DNA of 64,000 bases. Origin: an uncultured Atopobium sp. (GTDB lineage Bacteria; Actinomycetota; Coriobacteriia; Coriobacteriales; Atopobiaceae). Shown piece by piece: positions 43,242-52,647 of this stretch. Under the pieces are notes generated by a model. That model made no database searches. It was not told the origin of the DNA and worked only from the letters and a program-made list of their open reading frames with translations. Numbering within the stretch: the first letter of the stretch is position 1; every line of letters begins with the position of its first letter. The DNA lies in the NCBI GenBank assembly GCA_938028565.1, contig CALIZS010000004.1, positions 62,001 to 126,000 on the forward strand. Direction: 5' to 3'. The position numbers were made by a program, and so were the translations under genes.

Positions 43242-45734
43242 ATGCCCTCTAAACGCACCTCAAACGCAGCAAAAAGAAATTCTAGAAACGCCGCTTCTGC
43301 CCAGGCAGTAGGCTTGAGTCCACTGCAGAACGATATCATTGGTGTTGTTCTTGCAGTGGTTGCAATTGCTCTGCTTTTGTCCATTATTGTCCCTTCTAAT
43401 GCTGTTATTACCAGCGCAATGGGTCATGGGCTTAAGCTTTGTTTTGGTACGGGAGCGCTACTTTTTCCCATTGCAGTATTTGTCTTTGCTATGACCTTCT
43501 TTATGCGTGATGATCAGGGAATCTCTACGCGTATTGCTATTGGTCTAACGCTGGACGTTCTTGCTGCCCTTGCTCTTATTTCACTTAACTTCCCAGGTGC
43601 CGAGGCTGCTCCAGATATGCTTTTGGGCACAAAAGTCCTAGAGGCTGCTGGTGGTTATGTGGGCGGCGGAATTGCTTGGGTTTTGCTGCGCTTTGTTGGC
43701 CGCGTGGTGGGCAATGTCCTTTTGGTTGGCTTTATTATTGCCGGTGTTGTTATCTGCGGCTTCTCCATCTCTGACATGGTTGAGCGCGTAAGCTTCCGCC
43801 TGGATGAAGCGCGCGAGAATCATCGCTACCGTAAAGAAGAACGTGCTCTTGCAAAAGAAGAGGCGCTCTACGCTGCAAATGCTCCACAACCTGCAAAGAA
43901 GCAGGGTAGACGTGGCGCAAACAACCAGTCTTCTCTCTTTGACGAGACCGGTGAAGGGGAGACCACCTATCTGGGCAATCGAAAGACATCTGTCATTAAG
44001 CGTGACGCCCGTCTTTACGAGGAAGAAGAGGCGCAAGAGGATGCAGGAGATGCTCCAACTACGCTCATTGATAAGGCTAAGAATAAGCTGCGTTCTAAGA
44101 AAAAGGACCAGCCAGAAGATGCAGTTGTCGAGAAAAACGATGTTGCTGTAGCTGATGTTGCTCCTACAACAAAACAGGCTAAACCTAAGAGCAAGGCTAA
44201 AACGACGCCCGATTTTCTCGCCACACCTGACCAGCTCAAGAGGCCAGGCGACAACGATGAGTCGTATGAGCTGCCACCATTTAGCATTCTGAAGACAAAC
44301 AAGAACTCCGCCACTTCTGCCGTAAGCGATGACGAGCTTGAAGCTACTGCTCAGAGACTCCAGGCTACGCTTGAAGAGTTTGGTCTTTCGAGCCAGGTAG
44401 TTGGTTGGACTGCAGGACCTTCTGTCACTACGTTTAAGATTTCGATGGGCGAGGGAGAACGCGTCAACAAGATCACCAATCTTGAGGACGATATTGCGCT
44501 TTCACTTGCTGCAAAGTCTGTTCGTATTTTTGCTCCAATTCCTGGAACTTCTCTGGTTGGTATTGAGATCCCTAACGAGAAAGCCCAGGCAGTCAACTTG
44601 GCTGACGTTCTTCCGTTTGCAAAGGGAGGTCCTCTTGAGTGCGCCTTTGGTCGCGATTCTGAGGGCAAGCCAATTGTTGTTGACCTTGCAAGTCTTCCTC
44701 ACTTGCTGGTAGCAGGTACTACCGGTTCTGGTAAGTCTGTTCTGCTCAACGCCATTGTCATGTCTATGCTCATGCGCGCAACTCCTGAGCAAGTCCGACT
44801 TATTATGGTTGACCCAAAACGCGTTGAGTTTACGGGTTACGCTGGCCTTCCTCACCTGTATGTTCCAGTTGTTACCGAGCCAAGGCAGGCGGCAAGTGCG
44901 CTTCAGTGGGGCGTTACCGAGATGGATCGCCGTCTAAAGGTGTTTGAGCACTACAAAGTGCGTGACATTAAGACATACAACAGAAATGTTGATGGCGATA
45001 AGTACGCCGATATGGAGAATCCTCCAAAGCACATGCCGTACTTTGTCATTGTCATCGACGAGCTTGCTGACCTCATGATGGTTGCTGGCAAAGACGTTGA
45101 GTCTTCCATTGTCCGTATTGCTCAGCTTGGTCGTGCTGCAGGTATTCACTTGATTGTTGCAACGCAGCGTCCTTCTGCAGACGTCGTAACTGGTCTGATC
45201 CGTGCAAACATTGATAACCGTGTTGCGCTCTCAGTCGATAACTCTTTGAACTCCCGCATTATTCTGGACCAAAAGGGCGCTGAGCAGCTGCTGGGTAAGG
45301 GTGACATGCTGGTTAAACTTCGTGGTAAAAAACCAAATCGTGCGCAGGGTTGCTGGGTCTCTGACGAGGAAATCGAGGAGACTGTTAAGTACATCCGCAC
45401 CCAGCGCGTGGCAGAATATCACGACAATATCTTGACTGTTGCAACTCCAACACAGGCCGAAGGCGTTGTCGGAGTTGGTGGCATGGCGCAGGCAGACGAC
45501 CCACTTATTTGGGAAGCTGCGCGCATTATTGTGGATTCTCAGCTAGGTTCTACATCTAGTTTGCAAAGAGCACTCTCTGTTGGGTATGCTCGTGCTGGTA
45601 GAATTATGGATATGCTTGAGGCAAAAGGTGTTGTTGGCCCAGCTAACGGATCAAAGCCTCGAGAAGTTCTTATCGATAAAGAAGCTCTTGAAGAGCTCAA
45701 AGTTCAAGACGCTGCCTATAGGGAGGTAGAGTAA
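43242..45734 (+). CDS. ftsK: DNA translocase FtsK/SpoIIIE
   Basis: It pumps chromosomal DNA through the closing septum. The 830-residue product starts at ATG 43242 with GGAGG upstream (an in-frame start at 43182 would overlap rnj). Four to five hydrophobic helices lie in the first about 190 residues, then a charged Lys/Glu-rich linker (about 190-340), the alpha/beta motor with Walker A GTTGSGKSV (about 492) and Walker B YFVIVIDELADLM, and a C-terminal winged-helix gamma domain (SSLQRALSVGYARAGRIMDMLE) that reads polar DNA motifs. Confidence 0.96.
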   Translation: MPSKRTSNAAKRNSRNAASAQAVGLSPLQNDIIGVVLAVVAIALLLSIIVPSNAVITSAMGHGLKLCFGTGALLFPIAVFVFAMTFFMRDDQGISTRIAIGLTLDVLAALALISLNFPGAEAAPDMLLGTKVLEAAGGYVGGGIAWVLLRFVGRVVGNVLLVGFIIAGVVICGFSISDMVERVSFRLDEARENHRYRKEERALAKEEALYAANAPQPAKKQGRRGANNQSSLFDETGEGETTYLGNRKTSVIKRDARLYEEEEAQEDAGDAPTTLIDKAKNKLRSKKKDQPEDAVVEKNDVAVADVAPTTKQAKPKSKAKTTPDFLATPDQLKRPGDNDESYELPPFSILKTNKNSATSAVSDDELEATAQRLQATLEEFGLSSQVVGWTAGPSVTTFKISMGEGERVNKITNLEDDIALSLAAKSVRIFAPIPGTSLVGIEIPNEKAQAVNLADVLPFAKGGPLECAFGRDSEGKPIVVDLASLPHLLVAGTTGSGKSVLLNAIVMSMLMRATPEQVRLIMVDPKRVEFTGYAGLPHLYVPVVTEPRQAASALQWGVTEMDRRLKVFEHYKVRDIKTYNRNVDGDKYADMENPPKHMPYFVIVIDELADLMMVAGKDVESSIVRIAQLGRAAGIHLIVATQRPSADVVTGLIRANIDNRVALSVDNSLNSRIILDQKGAEQLLGKGDMLVKLRGKKPNRAQGCWVSDEEIEETVKYIRTQRVAEYHDNILTVATPTQAEGVVGVGGMAQADDPLIWEAARIIVDSQLGSTSSLQRALSVGYARAGRIMDMLEAKGVVGPANGSKPREVLIDKEALEELKVQDAAYREVE

Positions 45735-45736
45735 GC

Positions 45737-47242
45737 ATGCCACGCCCTCGTTTTAGTGAGATGCTCGTAGAACGTAGACGTCAGCTCGGACTTTCTATCA
45801 CTCAAGCATCAAAGATCCTTCGCCTTAAGGAGCAGGCACTTATTGCTTTTGAGGAAGGCGATTTTAAGAATATGCCTCAAAGCGGCTATGCTCAGGGGAT
45901 GCTCTCTTCGTATGCTCGCTACCTAGGACTTAATCCGCGCGAAATCGTTGATCTCTTCCAGGAGGAGAGCTACGAGTTTGAAAATGGCACCTATTCTCAT
46001 GAGCTGCGTCGCCGTACCCGCGATACTCAGTCTGGTCGTGGCATTGCAGGCTATGACGTTGTAAACGAGTCTGGTAGCAGGCCAAAGGCGTACGTACAGT
46101 ACCACGGTCTTCTCCCCACATCGGGAGGACCAGCTGGAGATATGGGTGCGTTTGCAACTACGTCTGGTGTTCGCTCCAGGCAAACCGGTGTGCCTCTGGG
46201 TGCTCAGGCATCTGAGGAGGATGCTGGCGGCTACTCGTATTCTCGCTATGCCACAGGTCATGCGTACAATACCGGTATTGAAGAGGCTTCTCGTCAGAAG
46301 ACTATGGCAAGCCGTACGCGCGGTGGCGTTCAGCGCAAGCGTGTAGGCATTGCAGGTGTTAGCATTCCAGCTTACAAAGACGATGTAACCAGAAGAACTG
46401 TTGCTCCAAGCGATTACACTGATGACCTTCGTTATGACAATGTAACTGCTCCTTACGAGCGTGCATCAACCATTTCTGGTCGTCGTGGATCAAGAAATAT
46501 TGCGCAGGTAGATAGGCCTAATGTTCGCCGTCGTCAGCCATCTGGCGCCGCTGCTCAGCAACGCCGTGCTCCTCAAAGACCAGGCGTTATGGGAGCACTT
46601 CAGAATTACTTCTCTGACACAGGACGCACTATTGCTACCGTGTTTGCTCTTGTTGTTGTGATTATTACTGCTGTTTTGTTGTTCAGCGTTCGTTCCTGCA
46701 TGACAGCTCGTACTACGCCTACTACAACAAAGACAGTAAGCGTTAATAATTCAACAACTGATTCTTCAAAGAATTCCACTACTACAAATAGCAACACGGA
46801 CACTTCTAAGAAGGATTCAACTGATGCTTCTAAGAGCACCACTACAACTGAGCCAAAGAAGGAAGAGACTCCTAAGCAGACTACCGTAGTGGTTACTGTT
46901 GCAGATCGTCAGACCAGTTGGGTTGAGATTACTGTTGATGGTAAGAGTGTTGAGGCTGATGCAATCACTGGTCCATGGTCTCAGACATACACCGTCACTG
47001 ATTCCATGAACGTTCTTGCAGGTACTCCTGGTGCCGTTGCTGTAACTGTTAACGGTACTGCTAAGCCATTTGACGCAAATGCTTCTGGTATTGGCACTTT
47101 GACCATTCAGGGCACTAAGCCTGCTGACGGTACTGCAGCAAATGCTTCCGGAACTCAAACAAACAGCACGTCAACTACTACCGGTGGAACTTCTGGCACC
47201 ACTAACAACCAGAATTCCAACAGTAATTCAAACAATAACTAA
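45737..47242 (+). CDS. RodZ-like membrane protein with N-terminal helix-turn-helix
   Basis: RodZ links the MreB cytoskeleton to cell-wall synthesis in rods; a role in shape or division is inferred. The 501-residue product has an N-terminal HTH_25 domain (LGLSITQASKILRLKEQALI, about 17-36) and the SGYAQGMLSSYARYLGL segment typical of RodZ. A long Tyr/Arg/Gly-rich linker leads to one membrane helix (about 297-317), then a Thr/Ser/Lys-rich stretch and a beta domain like DUF4115 (VTVADRQTSWVEITVDGKSV, about 385-465). It ends in a Ser/Thr/Asn tail. The cytoplasmic linker is longer than usual. Confidence 0.85.
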   Translation: MPRPRFSEMLVERRRQLGLSITQASKILRLKEQALIAFEEGDFKNMPQSGYAQGMLSSYARYLGLNPREIVDLFQEESYEFENGTYSHELRRRTRDTQSGRGIAGYDVVNESGSRPKAYVQYHGLLPTSGGPAGDMGAFATTSGVRSRQTGVPLGAQASEEDAGGYSYSRYATGHAYNTGIEEASRQKTMASRTRGGVQRKRVGIAGVSIPAYKDDVTRRTVAPSDYTDDLRYDNVTAPYERASTISGRRGSRNIAQVDRPNVRRRQPSGAAAQQRRAPQRPGVMGALQNYFSDTGRTIATVFALVVVIITAVLLFSVRSCMTARTTPTTTKTVSVNNSTTDSSKNSTTTNSNTDTSKKDSTDASKSTTTTEPKKEETPKQTTVVVTVADRQTSWVEITVDGKSVEADAITGPWSQTYTVTDSMNVLAGTPGAVAVTVNGTAKPFDANASGIGTLTIQGTKPADGTAANASGTQTNSTSTTTGGTSGTTNNQNSNSNSNNN

Positions 47243-47251
47243 ACGCCATGG

Positions 47252-47273
47252 GGCGAGAAGTTCTTCTCGCCCT
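47252..47273 (+). repeat. Hairpin built from two inverted TTCTCGCC words
   Basis: GGGCGAGAA and TTCTCGCCC pair perfectly around a GTTC loop, directly after the RodZ-like stop. No T-run follows. The arms are the over-represented word of this window in inverted orientation. Confidence 0.7.
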
Positions 47274-47290
47274 GAATATACGGAGGGGAA

Positions 47291-47788
47291 ATGGCTAAAG
47301 AATCAAGCTTTGACGTTGTGTCTGAAGTAGACATGATGGAAGTTGATAATGCATTTCAGCAGGCAGCTCGTGAGCTAACTCAGCGCTACGATCTTAAAGA
47401 TTCTGGTGCAACACTTGAGCTCTCTAAAAAAGAGTGTAAGTTCACTATTGAGGCTCCTGCAGATTTTGTTGCATCTCAGGTGAGGGATGTTCTTGGCTCC
47501 AAGCTGGTAAAGCGCGGAATTGATCTTACTGCTATTCGTTGGGGAGACCTCATTCCAGCAGCAGGTTCTACCGTGCGTCAGATTGGCTCAATTGTTTCTG
47601 GTATTGACCAGGAAACTGCCAAGAAGATCGCTAAAGATATTCGTGATATGAAAGTTAAGGCTAAGGCAACCGTTGAGGGCGATAAGTTGCGTGTTTCTAG
47701 CGCTTCTCGCGATGTTCTTCAGTCTGTGATTGCAAGCCTTAAGGAGAAAGACTATGGCCAGCCCCTCCAGTTCAACAACTATCGATAG
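47291..47788 (+). CDS. yajQ: YajQ family cyclic-nucleotide/RNA-binding protein
   Basis: The 165-residue product belongs to UPF0234/DUF520, small two-ferredoxin-fold proteins reported to bind nucleotides (including cyclic di-GMP in some species). Landmarks are SFDVVSEVDMMEVDNAFQQA, ELTQRYDLKDSGATLELS and GKSVRISKDIRD-like AKKIAKDIRDMKVKAKAT. ATG follows GGAGGGGA. It overlaps the rimO start by 35 bases. Confidence 0.93.
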   Translation: MAKESSFDVVSEVDMMEVDNAFQQAARELTQRYDLKDSGATLELSKKECKFTIEAPADFVASQVRDVLGSKLVKRGIDLTAIRWGDLIPAAGSTVRQIGSIVSGIDQETAKKIAKDIRDMKVKAKATVEGDKLRVSSASRDVLQSVIASLKEKDYGQPLQFNNYR

Positions 47789-49160
47789 GGGCTACAACGT
47801 CCTATACATCACGTTAGGATGCGCTAAAAACGAGGTTGATACAGATCGCATGCGTGCGCGTCTTTTAGCCTCTGGTTTTGGTGAAGTTGCAGATCCAGAC
47901 TCAGCAGATGTTGCAATTATCAACACCTGTTCGTTCTTGGCCTCAGCAACAGAGGAGTCCATTGAGACTACGCTTGAGATTGCTGAAAGCGCTTCCGAGG
48001 GAGTGCGCAAGCTGCCCATTATTATGTGTGGCTGCGTTCCTTCCAGGTACGGCGCAGAGCTTAACGAGCAGCTCCCTGAAGTTGCTGCGTTTGTTCCGGC
48101 AGATCAAGAAGATGGCATTGTCAGCGTTGTTGCAGACGTTCTGAATATCCCTGAGCCTACGCAGTCTATTGTGGCTGCCCATGGAATGCTGCGTACTATT
48201 GATGGCGCTAGTGCATTTGTAAAGATTTCTGAGGGCTGTGATAGATTCTGCGCTTTCTGTGCCATTCCGTACATTCGTGGTCACTATCATTCAAGGCCTG
48301 CTGAAGAGATTCTTCAAGAGGTACATGAGCTGATGGAAGGTGGTGTTCGTGAGGTCATTCTGATTGGCCAGGACACCGGTATCTGGGGCTCGGATATGCC
48401 TGATACAGCAGATGGTCAGACGCCAACGCTTGCCAAGCTTATGCAGCAGGTTGCTGAGGTAGTCCGTCCTTATAAGGGATGGATTCGCGTTTTGTATCTG
48501 CAGCCAGAAGGTATGACTGATGAGCTCATCAGCACTATTCGCGATACACCTGAGGTTCTGCCTTACATTGATATTCCAATTCAGCATTGCAACGAGCGCA
48601 TTCTTAAGCGCATGGGTCGTTCTGGCTCTACGCAGGAACTTCGTGAGCTTTTTGATTGCCTCAGAACTGAGATTCCTGGTATGGTTCTCCGTACTACGGG
48701 AATGTGCGGCTTCCCAGGTGAGACTGATGATGAATCAGATGAGCTCTACGACTTCATTCAGGAGCAGGAGTTTGATTACACATCCGTCTTTACCTATTCA
48801 CCCGAAGAGGGAACTCTTGGTGCAAAGATGTCTGATCAGGTTCCAGATGAGGTAAAGATTGAGCGCACTCAGCGCCTGCTTGACCTTGTTGAACAGCTTG
48901 GTTTTGCAGCCACTGCTCGTCACGTTGGCGAGCGCTGTGAGGTCATTATTGACGGAATAGAAGAATCTGACGAGGGCACTGAGCTTATCGGCCACACGTG
49001 GTTCCAGGCTCCAGATTGTGATGGCGCTGTTCACATTGCAGAGGGAGAGGCCGCAGTCGGAGATATTGTCCTTTGTGACCTGGTAGATTCTTTCTGCTAT
49101 GAAATGATTGGCGAAATTGTAGACACTACAGACACACAGTCTGGCGAGAAAACCGTTTAG
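47754..49160 (+). CDS. rimO: Ribosomal protein S12 methylthiotransferase RimO
   Basis: This radical-SAM enzyme methylthiolates an Asp of ribosomal protein S12. The 468-residue product starts at ATG 47754, eight bases after AAGGAG within the yajQ end. N-terminal UPF0004 domain with TLGCAKNEVDTDRM, NTCSFLASATEES and CGCVPSRYG supplies three Cys; the radical-SAM site is CDRFCAFCAIPYIRGHYHSR, the RimO-type sequence. A TRAM domain closes the protein. Confidence 0.94.
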   Translation: MASPSSSTTIDRGYNVLYITLGCAKNEVDTDRMRARLLASGFGEVADPDSADVAIINTCSFLASATEESIETTLEIAESASEGVRKLPIIMCGCVPSRYGAELNEQLPEVAAFVPADQEDGIVSVVADVLNIPEPTQSIVAAHGMLRTIDGASAFVKISEGCDRFCAFCAIPYIRGHYHSRPAEEILQEVHELMEGGVREVILIGQDTGIWGSDMPDTADGQTPTLAKLMQQVAEVVRPYKGWIRVLYLQPEGMTDELISTIRDTPEVLPYIDIPIQHCNERILKRMGRSGSTQELRELFDCLRTEIPGMVLRTTGMCGFPGETDDESDELYDFIQEQEFDYTSVFTYSPEEGTLGAKMSDQVPDEVKIERTQRLLDLVEQLGFAATARHVGERCEVIIDGIEESDEGTELIGHTWFQAPDCDGAVHIAEGEAAVGDIVLCDLVDSFCYEMIGEIVDTTDTQSGEKTV

Positions 49161-49172
49161 TTGGGGATATTC

Positions 49173-49778
49173 ATGTCATCAAAGACAATTTGGACACCTG
49201 CAAATATTGTTACCTGTGCTCGTGTGGTCTTAGTGCCCTTTTGGCTTCTCCTTGCACAGCTGCTTGGCATTTCTTTGACAGAATCTCTTACTACACCTGG
49301 TTTTAAACTTGGAGCTTTTCTTGTTTTTATTGGCTATGTTGTCATTTCTTTGACCGATAAGCTTGATGGTTACCTTGCCCGTAGTAGAAATGAAGTTACT
49401 ACCTTTGGCAAGTTCTTAGATCCAATTGCCGATAAACTCGCTGTTGTTGTAGCTCTTTTTGTACTTCTAGAGTGGCATATGGTTTCTCCATGGGTGCTTT
49501 TAGTGATTGTTGCACGTGAGTTTTTGGTATCAGGCCTTAGGATGGTTGTTGCTTCAAAGGGAGTTGTTATTGCAGCCTCTGACTTGGGTAAGTGGAAGAC
49601 TGCAACAACTATGGTTGCTATCTGCGGTTTACTCTTCTTGCCAAGTATTCCTGGTGGAATGATTCAGGATGTTTTGCTCTTTATCTTCAACGCATCTATG
49701 TGGGTTGCAGTAGTTCTAACGGCCTGGTCAGGAATTGACTACTTTGTAAAGTCTTGGCAATACATTGCTGAAGTTTAA
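49173..49778 (+). CDS. pgsA: CDP-diacylglycerol--glycerol-3-phosphate 3-phosphatidyltransferase PgsA
   Basis: It makes phosphatidylglycerophosphate, the precursor of phosphatidylglycerol. The 201-residue product starts at ATG 49173. The CDP-alcohol phosphatidyltransferase signature is DKLDGYLARSRN with GKFLDPIADKL (DG-x2-AR-x8-G-x3-D-x3-D, about 55-78). There are about five hydrophobic helices. It follows rimO and precedes cinA, the common pgsA-cinA-recA order. Confidence 0.94.
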   Translation: MSSKTIWTPANIVTCARVVLVPFWLLLAQLLGISLTESLTTPGFKLGAFLVFIGYVVISLTDKLDGYLARSRNEVTTFGKFLDPIADKLAVVVALFVLLEWHMVSPWVLLVIVAREFLVSGLRMVVASKGVVIAASDLGKWKTATTMVAICGLLFLPSIPGGMIQDVLLFIFNASMWVAVVLTAWSGIDYFVKSWQYIAEV

Positions 49779-49784
49779 CAAGAT

Positions 49785-49809
49785 GGCGTCTCTCTGAGGC
49801 GCCGCTTTT
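49785..49809 (+). terminator. Terminator-like hairpin after pgsA
   Basis: GGCG-CTC / GAG-CGCC arms with single bulges, then GCTTTTG. The T-run is short, so termination is probably partial. Confidence 0.55.
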
Positions 49810-49871
49810 GTATAAGATAAGCTCATGTGCAGATCAAACGGTTTTCTGCTTAATGAAAAGTTGTGATTCAA

Positions 49872-50369
49872 ATGTTTTCATCTGAAGTTCTTTCAGAAGC
49901 TCAACAGGTTATTTCAGAGGCTCTTGCGACTGACCTTACCGTTGCTTCCGCTGAGTCTTGTACGGGAGGACTTGTTGCAGGCGCTCTTACAGCCATCTCT
50001 GGATCATCAAGCGTACTTAAGGGCTCTGTTGTAAGCTATACCATTGAGATTAAGCAAAAGGTATTAGGCGTTTCAAAAGACATTTTTGATGAACCATCTC
50101 TTGGCGCTGTATCTGAGCCCTGCGCAGCTCAAATGGCTTCAGGCGTTAGAGACGTTATTGGATCAGATATTGCAGTTTCCGTTACAGGAATAGCTGGCCC
50201 AACAGGAGAAGAGCCTGGTAAACCAGTTGGAACAGTTTGGTTTGGAATTAACAGTAAAAACTTTACCCATACGGTCTGCAAACATTTTTCTGGTAATAGA
50301 GAACAGGTGCGAGAAGCTGCTGTTTTGCAGGCTTTGCAATTAATTCATGAAGCAATTGTGAAGGCTTAA
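49872..50369 (+). CDS. cinA: CinA C-terminal domain protein (nicotinamide mononucleotide deamidase PncC type)
   Basis: The 165-residue product covers only the C-terminal CinA domain, which in PncC hydrolyses NMN to NaMN for NAD recycling. ASAESCTGGLVAGALTAISGSS (about 29-50) with GSVVSYTIEIKQKVLGV and SVTGIAGPTGEEPGKPVGTVW are diagnostic. ATG 49872 is preferred; GTG 49863 is an alternative. Its place before recA is conserved and gave the family its competence name. Confidence 0.93.
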   Translation: MFSSEVLSEAQQVISEALATDLTVASAESCTGGLVAGALTAISGSSSVLKGSVVSYTIEIKQKVLGVSKDIFDEPSLGAVSEPCAAQMASGVRDVIGSDIAVSVTGIAGPTGEEPGKPVGTVWFGINSKNFTHTVCKHFSGNREQVREAAVLQALQLIHEAIVKA

Positions 50370-50386
50370 AACTCGATTTTAATAGG

Positions 50387-50425
50387 GAGGCTTAAAGCTA
50401 GTTTGATTTGAGCCTCTTAATTTCT
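50387..50425 (+). terminator. Terminator after cinA
   Basis: GAGGCTTAAA (50387-50396) pairs with TTTGAGCCTC (50407-50416), one T-G wobble, then TTAATTTCTT. It separates cinA from recA, leaving recA under its own SOS promoter. Confidence 0.8.
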
Positions 50426-50543
50426 TCGACTATGCAGGACTTATACAGTCAAATTTGTAATTAAGAAGAAATTAACTGCTCAAGAGCGGAAAAATAGAGG
50501 TAAGAATTCAGACAAATTCCCTCTATAGAGTATATGTTTGACG

Positions 50544-50572
50544 TTGACATAGAACGTCTGTTCTTATATTAT
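50544..50572 (+). promoter_or_regulatory. recA promoter with LexA box
   Basis: TTGACA (50544-50549), 17 bases, TATTAT (50567-50572). The spacer contains GAACGTCTGTTC (50552-50563), matching the Gram-positive LexA box GAACNNNNGTTC exactly. LexA bound there would block RNA polymerase, giving SOS control. Confidence 0.93.
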
Positions 50573-50601
50573 CGTGGTATCAGAAAGAGCAAGGAGTATT
50601 C

Positions 50602-51690
50602 ATGGCAAAAAAGGCAGTTTCAAAAGAGATCAAAGCTCGTACTACTGGTGATGAGAGGGATGAGGTTATCTCTTCAACTACAGCAGAGATTGAGAAGAAA
50701 TTTGGTGCAGGCGCCATTATGCGTTTAGGTGAGGGTGGTCCTGCCTTTGATATTCAGGCCATTCCAACTGGCTCACTTGCTCTTGATGCAGCATTGGGTA
50801 TTGGCGGCGTTCCTCGCGGCCGTATCGTAGAGATTTATGGCCCAGAGTCCTCTGGTAAGACAACGCTTTCACTAGAAATTCTTGCAGAAGCTCAGGCGCT
50901 AGGTGGTGTTGTTGCCTTTATTGACGCAGAGCACGCACTAGACCCAGGTTATGCGGCTCGTATTGGCGTTGATATTGATGATGTTTTAATTTCTCAGCCA
51001 GATACTGGTGAGCAGGCTCTTGAGATTTGTGACATGCTTGTTCGCTCAGGCGCCATTGATGTTGTGGTTGTAGACTCCGTTGCTGCTCTTGTTCCTCGTG
51101 CAGAAATTGAGGGAGAGATCGGCGATTCTAGCGTTGGTCTTCAGGCTCGTCTCATGAGTCAAGCTCTCCGTAAGTTAGCCGGCTCTCTTTCAAAGTCTAA
51201 TACACTCTGTATTTTCATTAACCAACTTAGAGAGAAGATTGGCGTTATGTTTGGAAGTCCAGAGACCACTTCTGGTGGTAGGGCTCTTAAGTTCTTCTCT
51301 ACTGTCCGTATGGATATTCGCCGTGTTGACAGCATTAAGGTTAACGGAGAAAACGTTGGTAACCGTGTTCGCGTTAAGGTTGTAAAGAACAAGGTTGCTC
51401 CGCCTTTTAAGGTTGCTGAGTTTGACATTATGTACGGTCAAGGCATCTCCAAAGAGGGCTCCATTCTTGATATGGCTGTTGATTTTGAGATTGTCAACAA
51501 GTCTGGAGCTTGGTTCACCTATGAGGGTGAGCGTCTTGGCCAGGGTAGAGAAGCAGCTAAATCTTTCCTTACCGCCAATCCAGATCTCATGGAAGAGATT
51601 GATCACAAAGTACGAGTTGCTTGTGGCCTTGTATTTGATGAAGATTCTGAAGTTGGCACTCCAGTTGCATCGGAAGATTCTGCTGAATAA
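50602..51690 (+). CDS. recA: Recombinase RecA
   Basis: It forms filaments on single-stranded DNA, drives strand exchange and triggers LexA self-cleavage. The 362-residue product has Walker [11 protein letters not shown] (about 75-84), [13 protein letters not shown], Walker [19 protein letters not shown], and the loop [29 protein letters not shown]. The C-terminal tail is acidic. It starts at ATG 50602 after AAGGAG, and its stop overlaps recX (TAATG). Confidence 0.98.
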   Translation: MAKKAVSKEIKARTTGDERDEVISSTTAEIEKKFGAGAIMRLGEGGPAFDIQAIPTGSLALDAALGIGGVPRGRIVEIYGPESSGKTTLSLEILAEAQALGGVVAFIDAEHALDPGYAARIGVDIDDVLISQPDTGEQALEICDMLVRSGAIDVVVVDSVAALVPRAEIEGEIGDSSVGLQARLMSQALRKLAGSLSKSNTLCIFINQLREKIGVMFGSPETTSGGRALKFFSTVRMDIRRVDSIKVNGENVGNRVRVKVVKNKVAPPFKVAEFDIMYGQGISKEGSILDMAVDFEIVNKSGAWFTYEGERLGQGREAAKSFLTANPDLMEEIDHKVRVACGLVFDEDSEVGTPVASEDSAE

Positions 51691-52364
51691 TGTCAGAAAT
51701 TTCTTGGACGATTGAGCTTCCAAAAAAGAAACAGGCAGTTCTAGGTCAGGCAAAGCCTAAAGCAAAGATACTTTTAGAAACTGAAGTTGGAGGGACGGAG
51801 GAATTCTTTGTCCCTCCAACAGTAGCTCGTGCTCTTCAGAACAAAGAGAAAGATGGTGTTTTTACACCTTCCTCTCGTAATGAGTTTTTGCATGAGTTAA
51901 AAGAGATTTCAATGCAGTGTATTAAAGCTCGTATTGAGGTTTTGATTGTAAAAAGGGACTACTCTACAGCTGAGCTTCAAAAAAAGCTCATGCTTGATGG
52001 CTATCAGAAGAATGTAAGAGACCCTGCAGTGCAGAGGGCTGTTGAAGTTGGTTTGATTAATGACAGTCGTTTTGCAGACGTCTACATACGTTCTAAAATT
52101 TCGCAAGGCTGGGGTCCTCTTAAAATTAAAACTGAAATTTCAAAAAAAGGGTTTGAAGTTGAGACACTCCCTGGATGGCCTGAAGCTTATTTTTCTGACG
52201 TGGATGAATTTGAAGTTGCGTATTCTTTGGCCCAGAGAAAACACCTATCGGGAAAAAATGATTACGAGAAGCTTGTTAGGTTTCTCGCCACAAAGGGATA
52301 TTCATTTTCTATAGCATCATCTGTTGCTAAAAAGATTTTGGATGAAAACGCCATATCTGAATGA
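51690..52364 (+). CDS. recX: Regulatory protein RecX
   Basis: It modulates RecA filaments. The 224-residue product has an unassigned N-terminus of about 70 residues, then the three-helix RecX repeats: VKRDYSTAELQKKLMLDGY, VEVGLINDSRFADVYIRSKISQGWGPLKIKTEI (INDxRFA is diagnostic), and the C-terminal SLAQRKHLSGKNDYEKLVRFLATKGYSF. It is translationally coupled to recA through TAATG and probably shares its SOS induction. Confidence 0.92.
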   Translation: MSEISWTIELPKKKQAVLGQAKPKAKILLETEVGGTEEFFVPPTVARALQNKEKDGVFTPSSRNEFLHELKEISMQCIKARIEVLIVKRDYSTAELQKKLMLDGYQKNVRDPAVQRAVEVGLINDSRFADVYIRSKISQGWGPLKIKTEISKKGFEVETLPGWPEAYFSDVDEFEVAYSLAQRKHLSGKNDYEKLVRFLATKGYSFSIASSVAKKILDENAISE

Positions 52365-52428
52365 TTATAGTTGCTTGGCTTATAAGTCTGTTGTATTGGT
52401 GTACTTTACTTTTCCTACCTGCTATTTA

Positions 52429-52457
52429 TTGACAAAAGTTACAATGCTCTATACGAT
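52429..52457 (+). promoter_or_regulatory. Promoter of the structured leader upstream of rny
   Basis: TTGACA (52429-52434), 17 bases, TACGAT (52452-52457). It starts transcription about 52464, some 185 bases before rny. Confidence 0.75.
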
Positions 52458-52461
52458 AAAT

Positions 52462-52610
52462 ATGCCGTGAATAGGCTCATTTCCGCTGGGCAACCAGCGT
52501 CACGTATACAGTAGGTATCTCATATATTTGATCTATCTCTGCATGTGGCATGACCAGCCAATGAACCCTGCTCATGGCGGGTTCTTTAGATACTGTTGTG
52601 TCTAAAGTCT
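52462..52610 (+). ncRNA. Candidate structured RNA / leader of rny
   Basis: ATGCC (52462-52466) can close with GGCAT (52547-52551). Inside, GTGA (52467-52470) pairs with TCAC (52500-52503), enclosing a perfect 6-bp hairpin CGCTGG / CCAGCG with a GCAA loop (52484-52499). Two more hairpins follow: GAACCC / GGGTTC (52563-52584) and TTTAGA / TCTAAA (52584-52605). TACTGT (52590-52595) can alternatively pair with ACAGTA (52508-52513), giving a possible switch. No known riboswitch class was recognised. It is either a small RNA or a regulatory leader of rny. Confidence 0.5.
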
Positions 52611-52647
52611 CCTGAACTCTCTTGTAATTGCCATTTGAGGAGTAGGT

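Noticed and set aside
52462..52610. 6S RNA, or a c-di-GMP or purine riboswitch upstream of rny
   Set aside because: The closing stem spans only about 90 bases and lacks the long central bubble of 6S. None of the conserved core words of those riboswitches is present.
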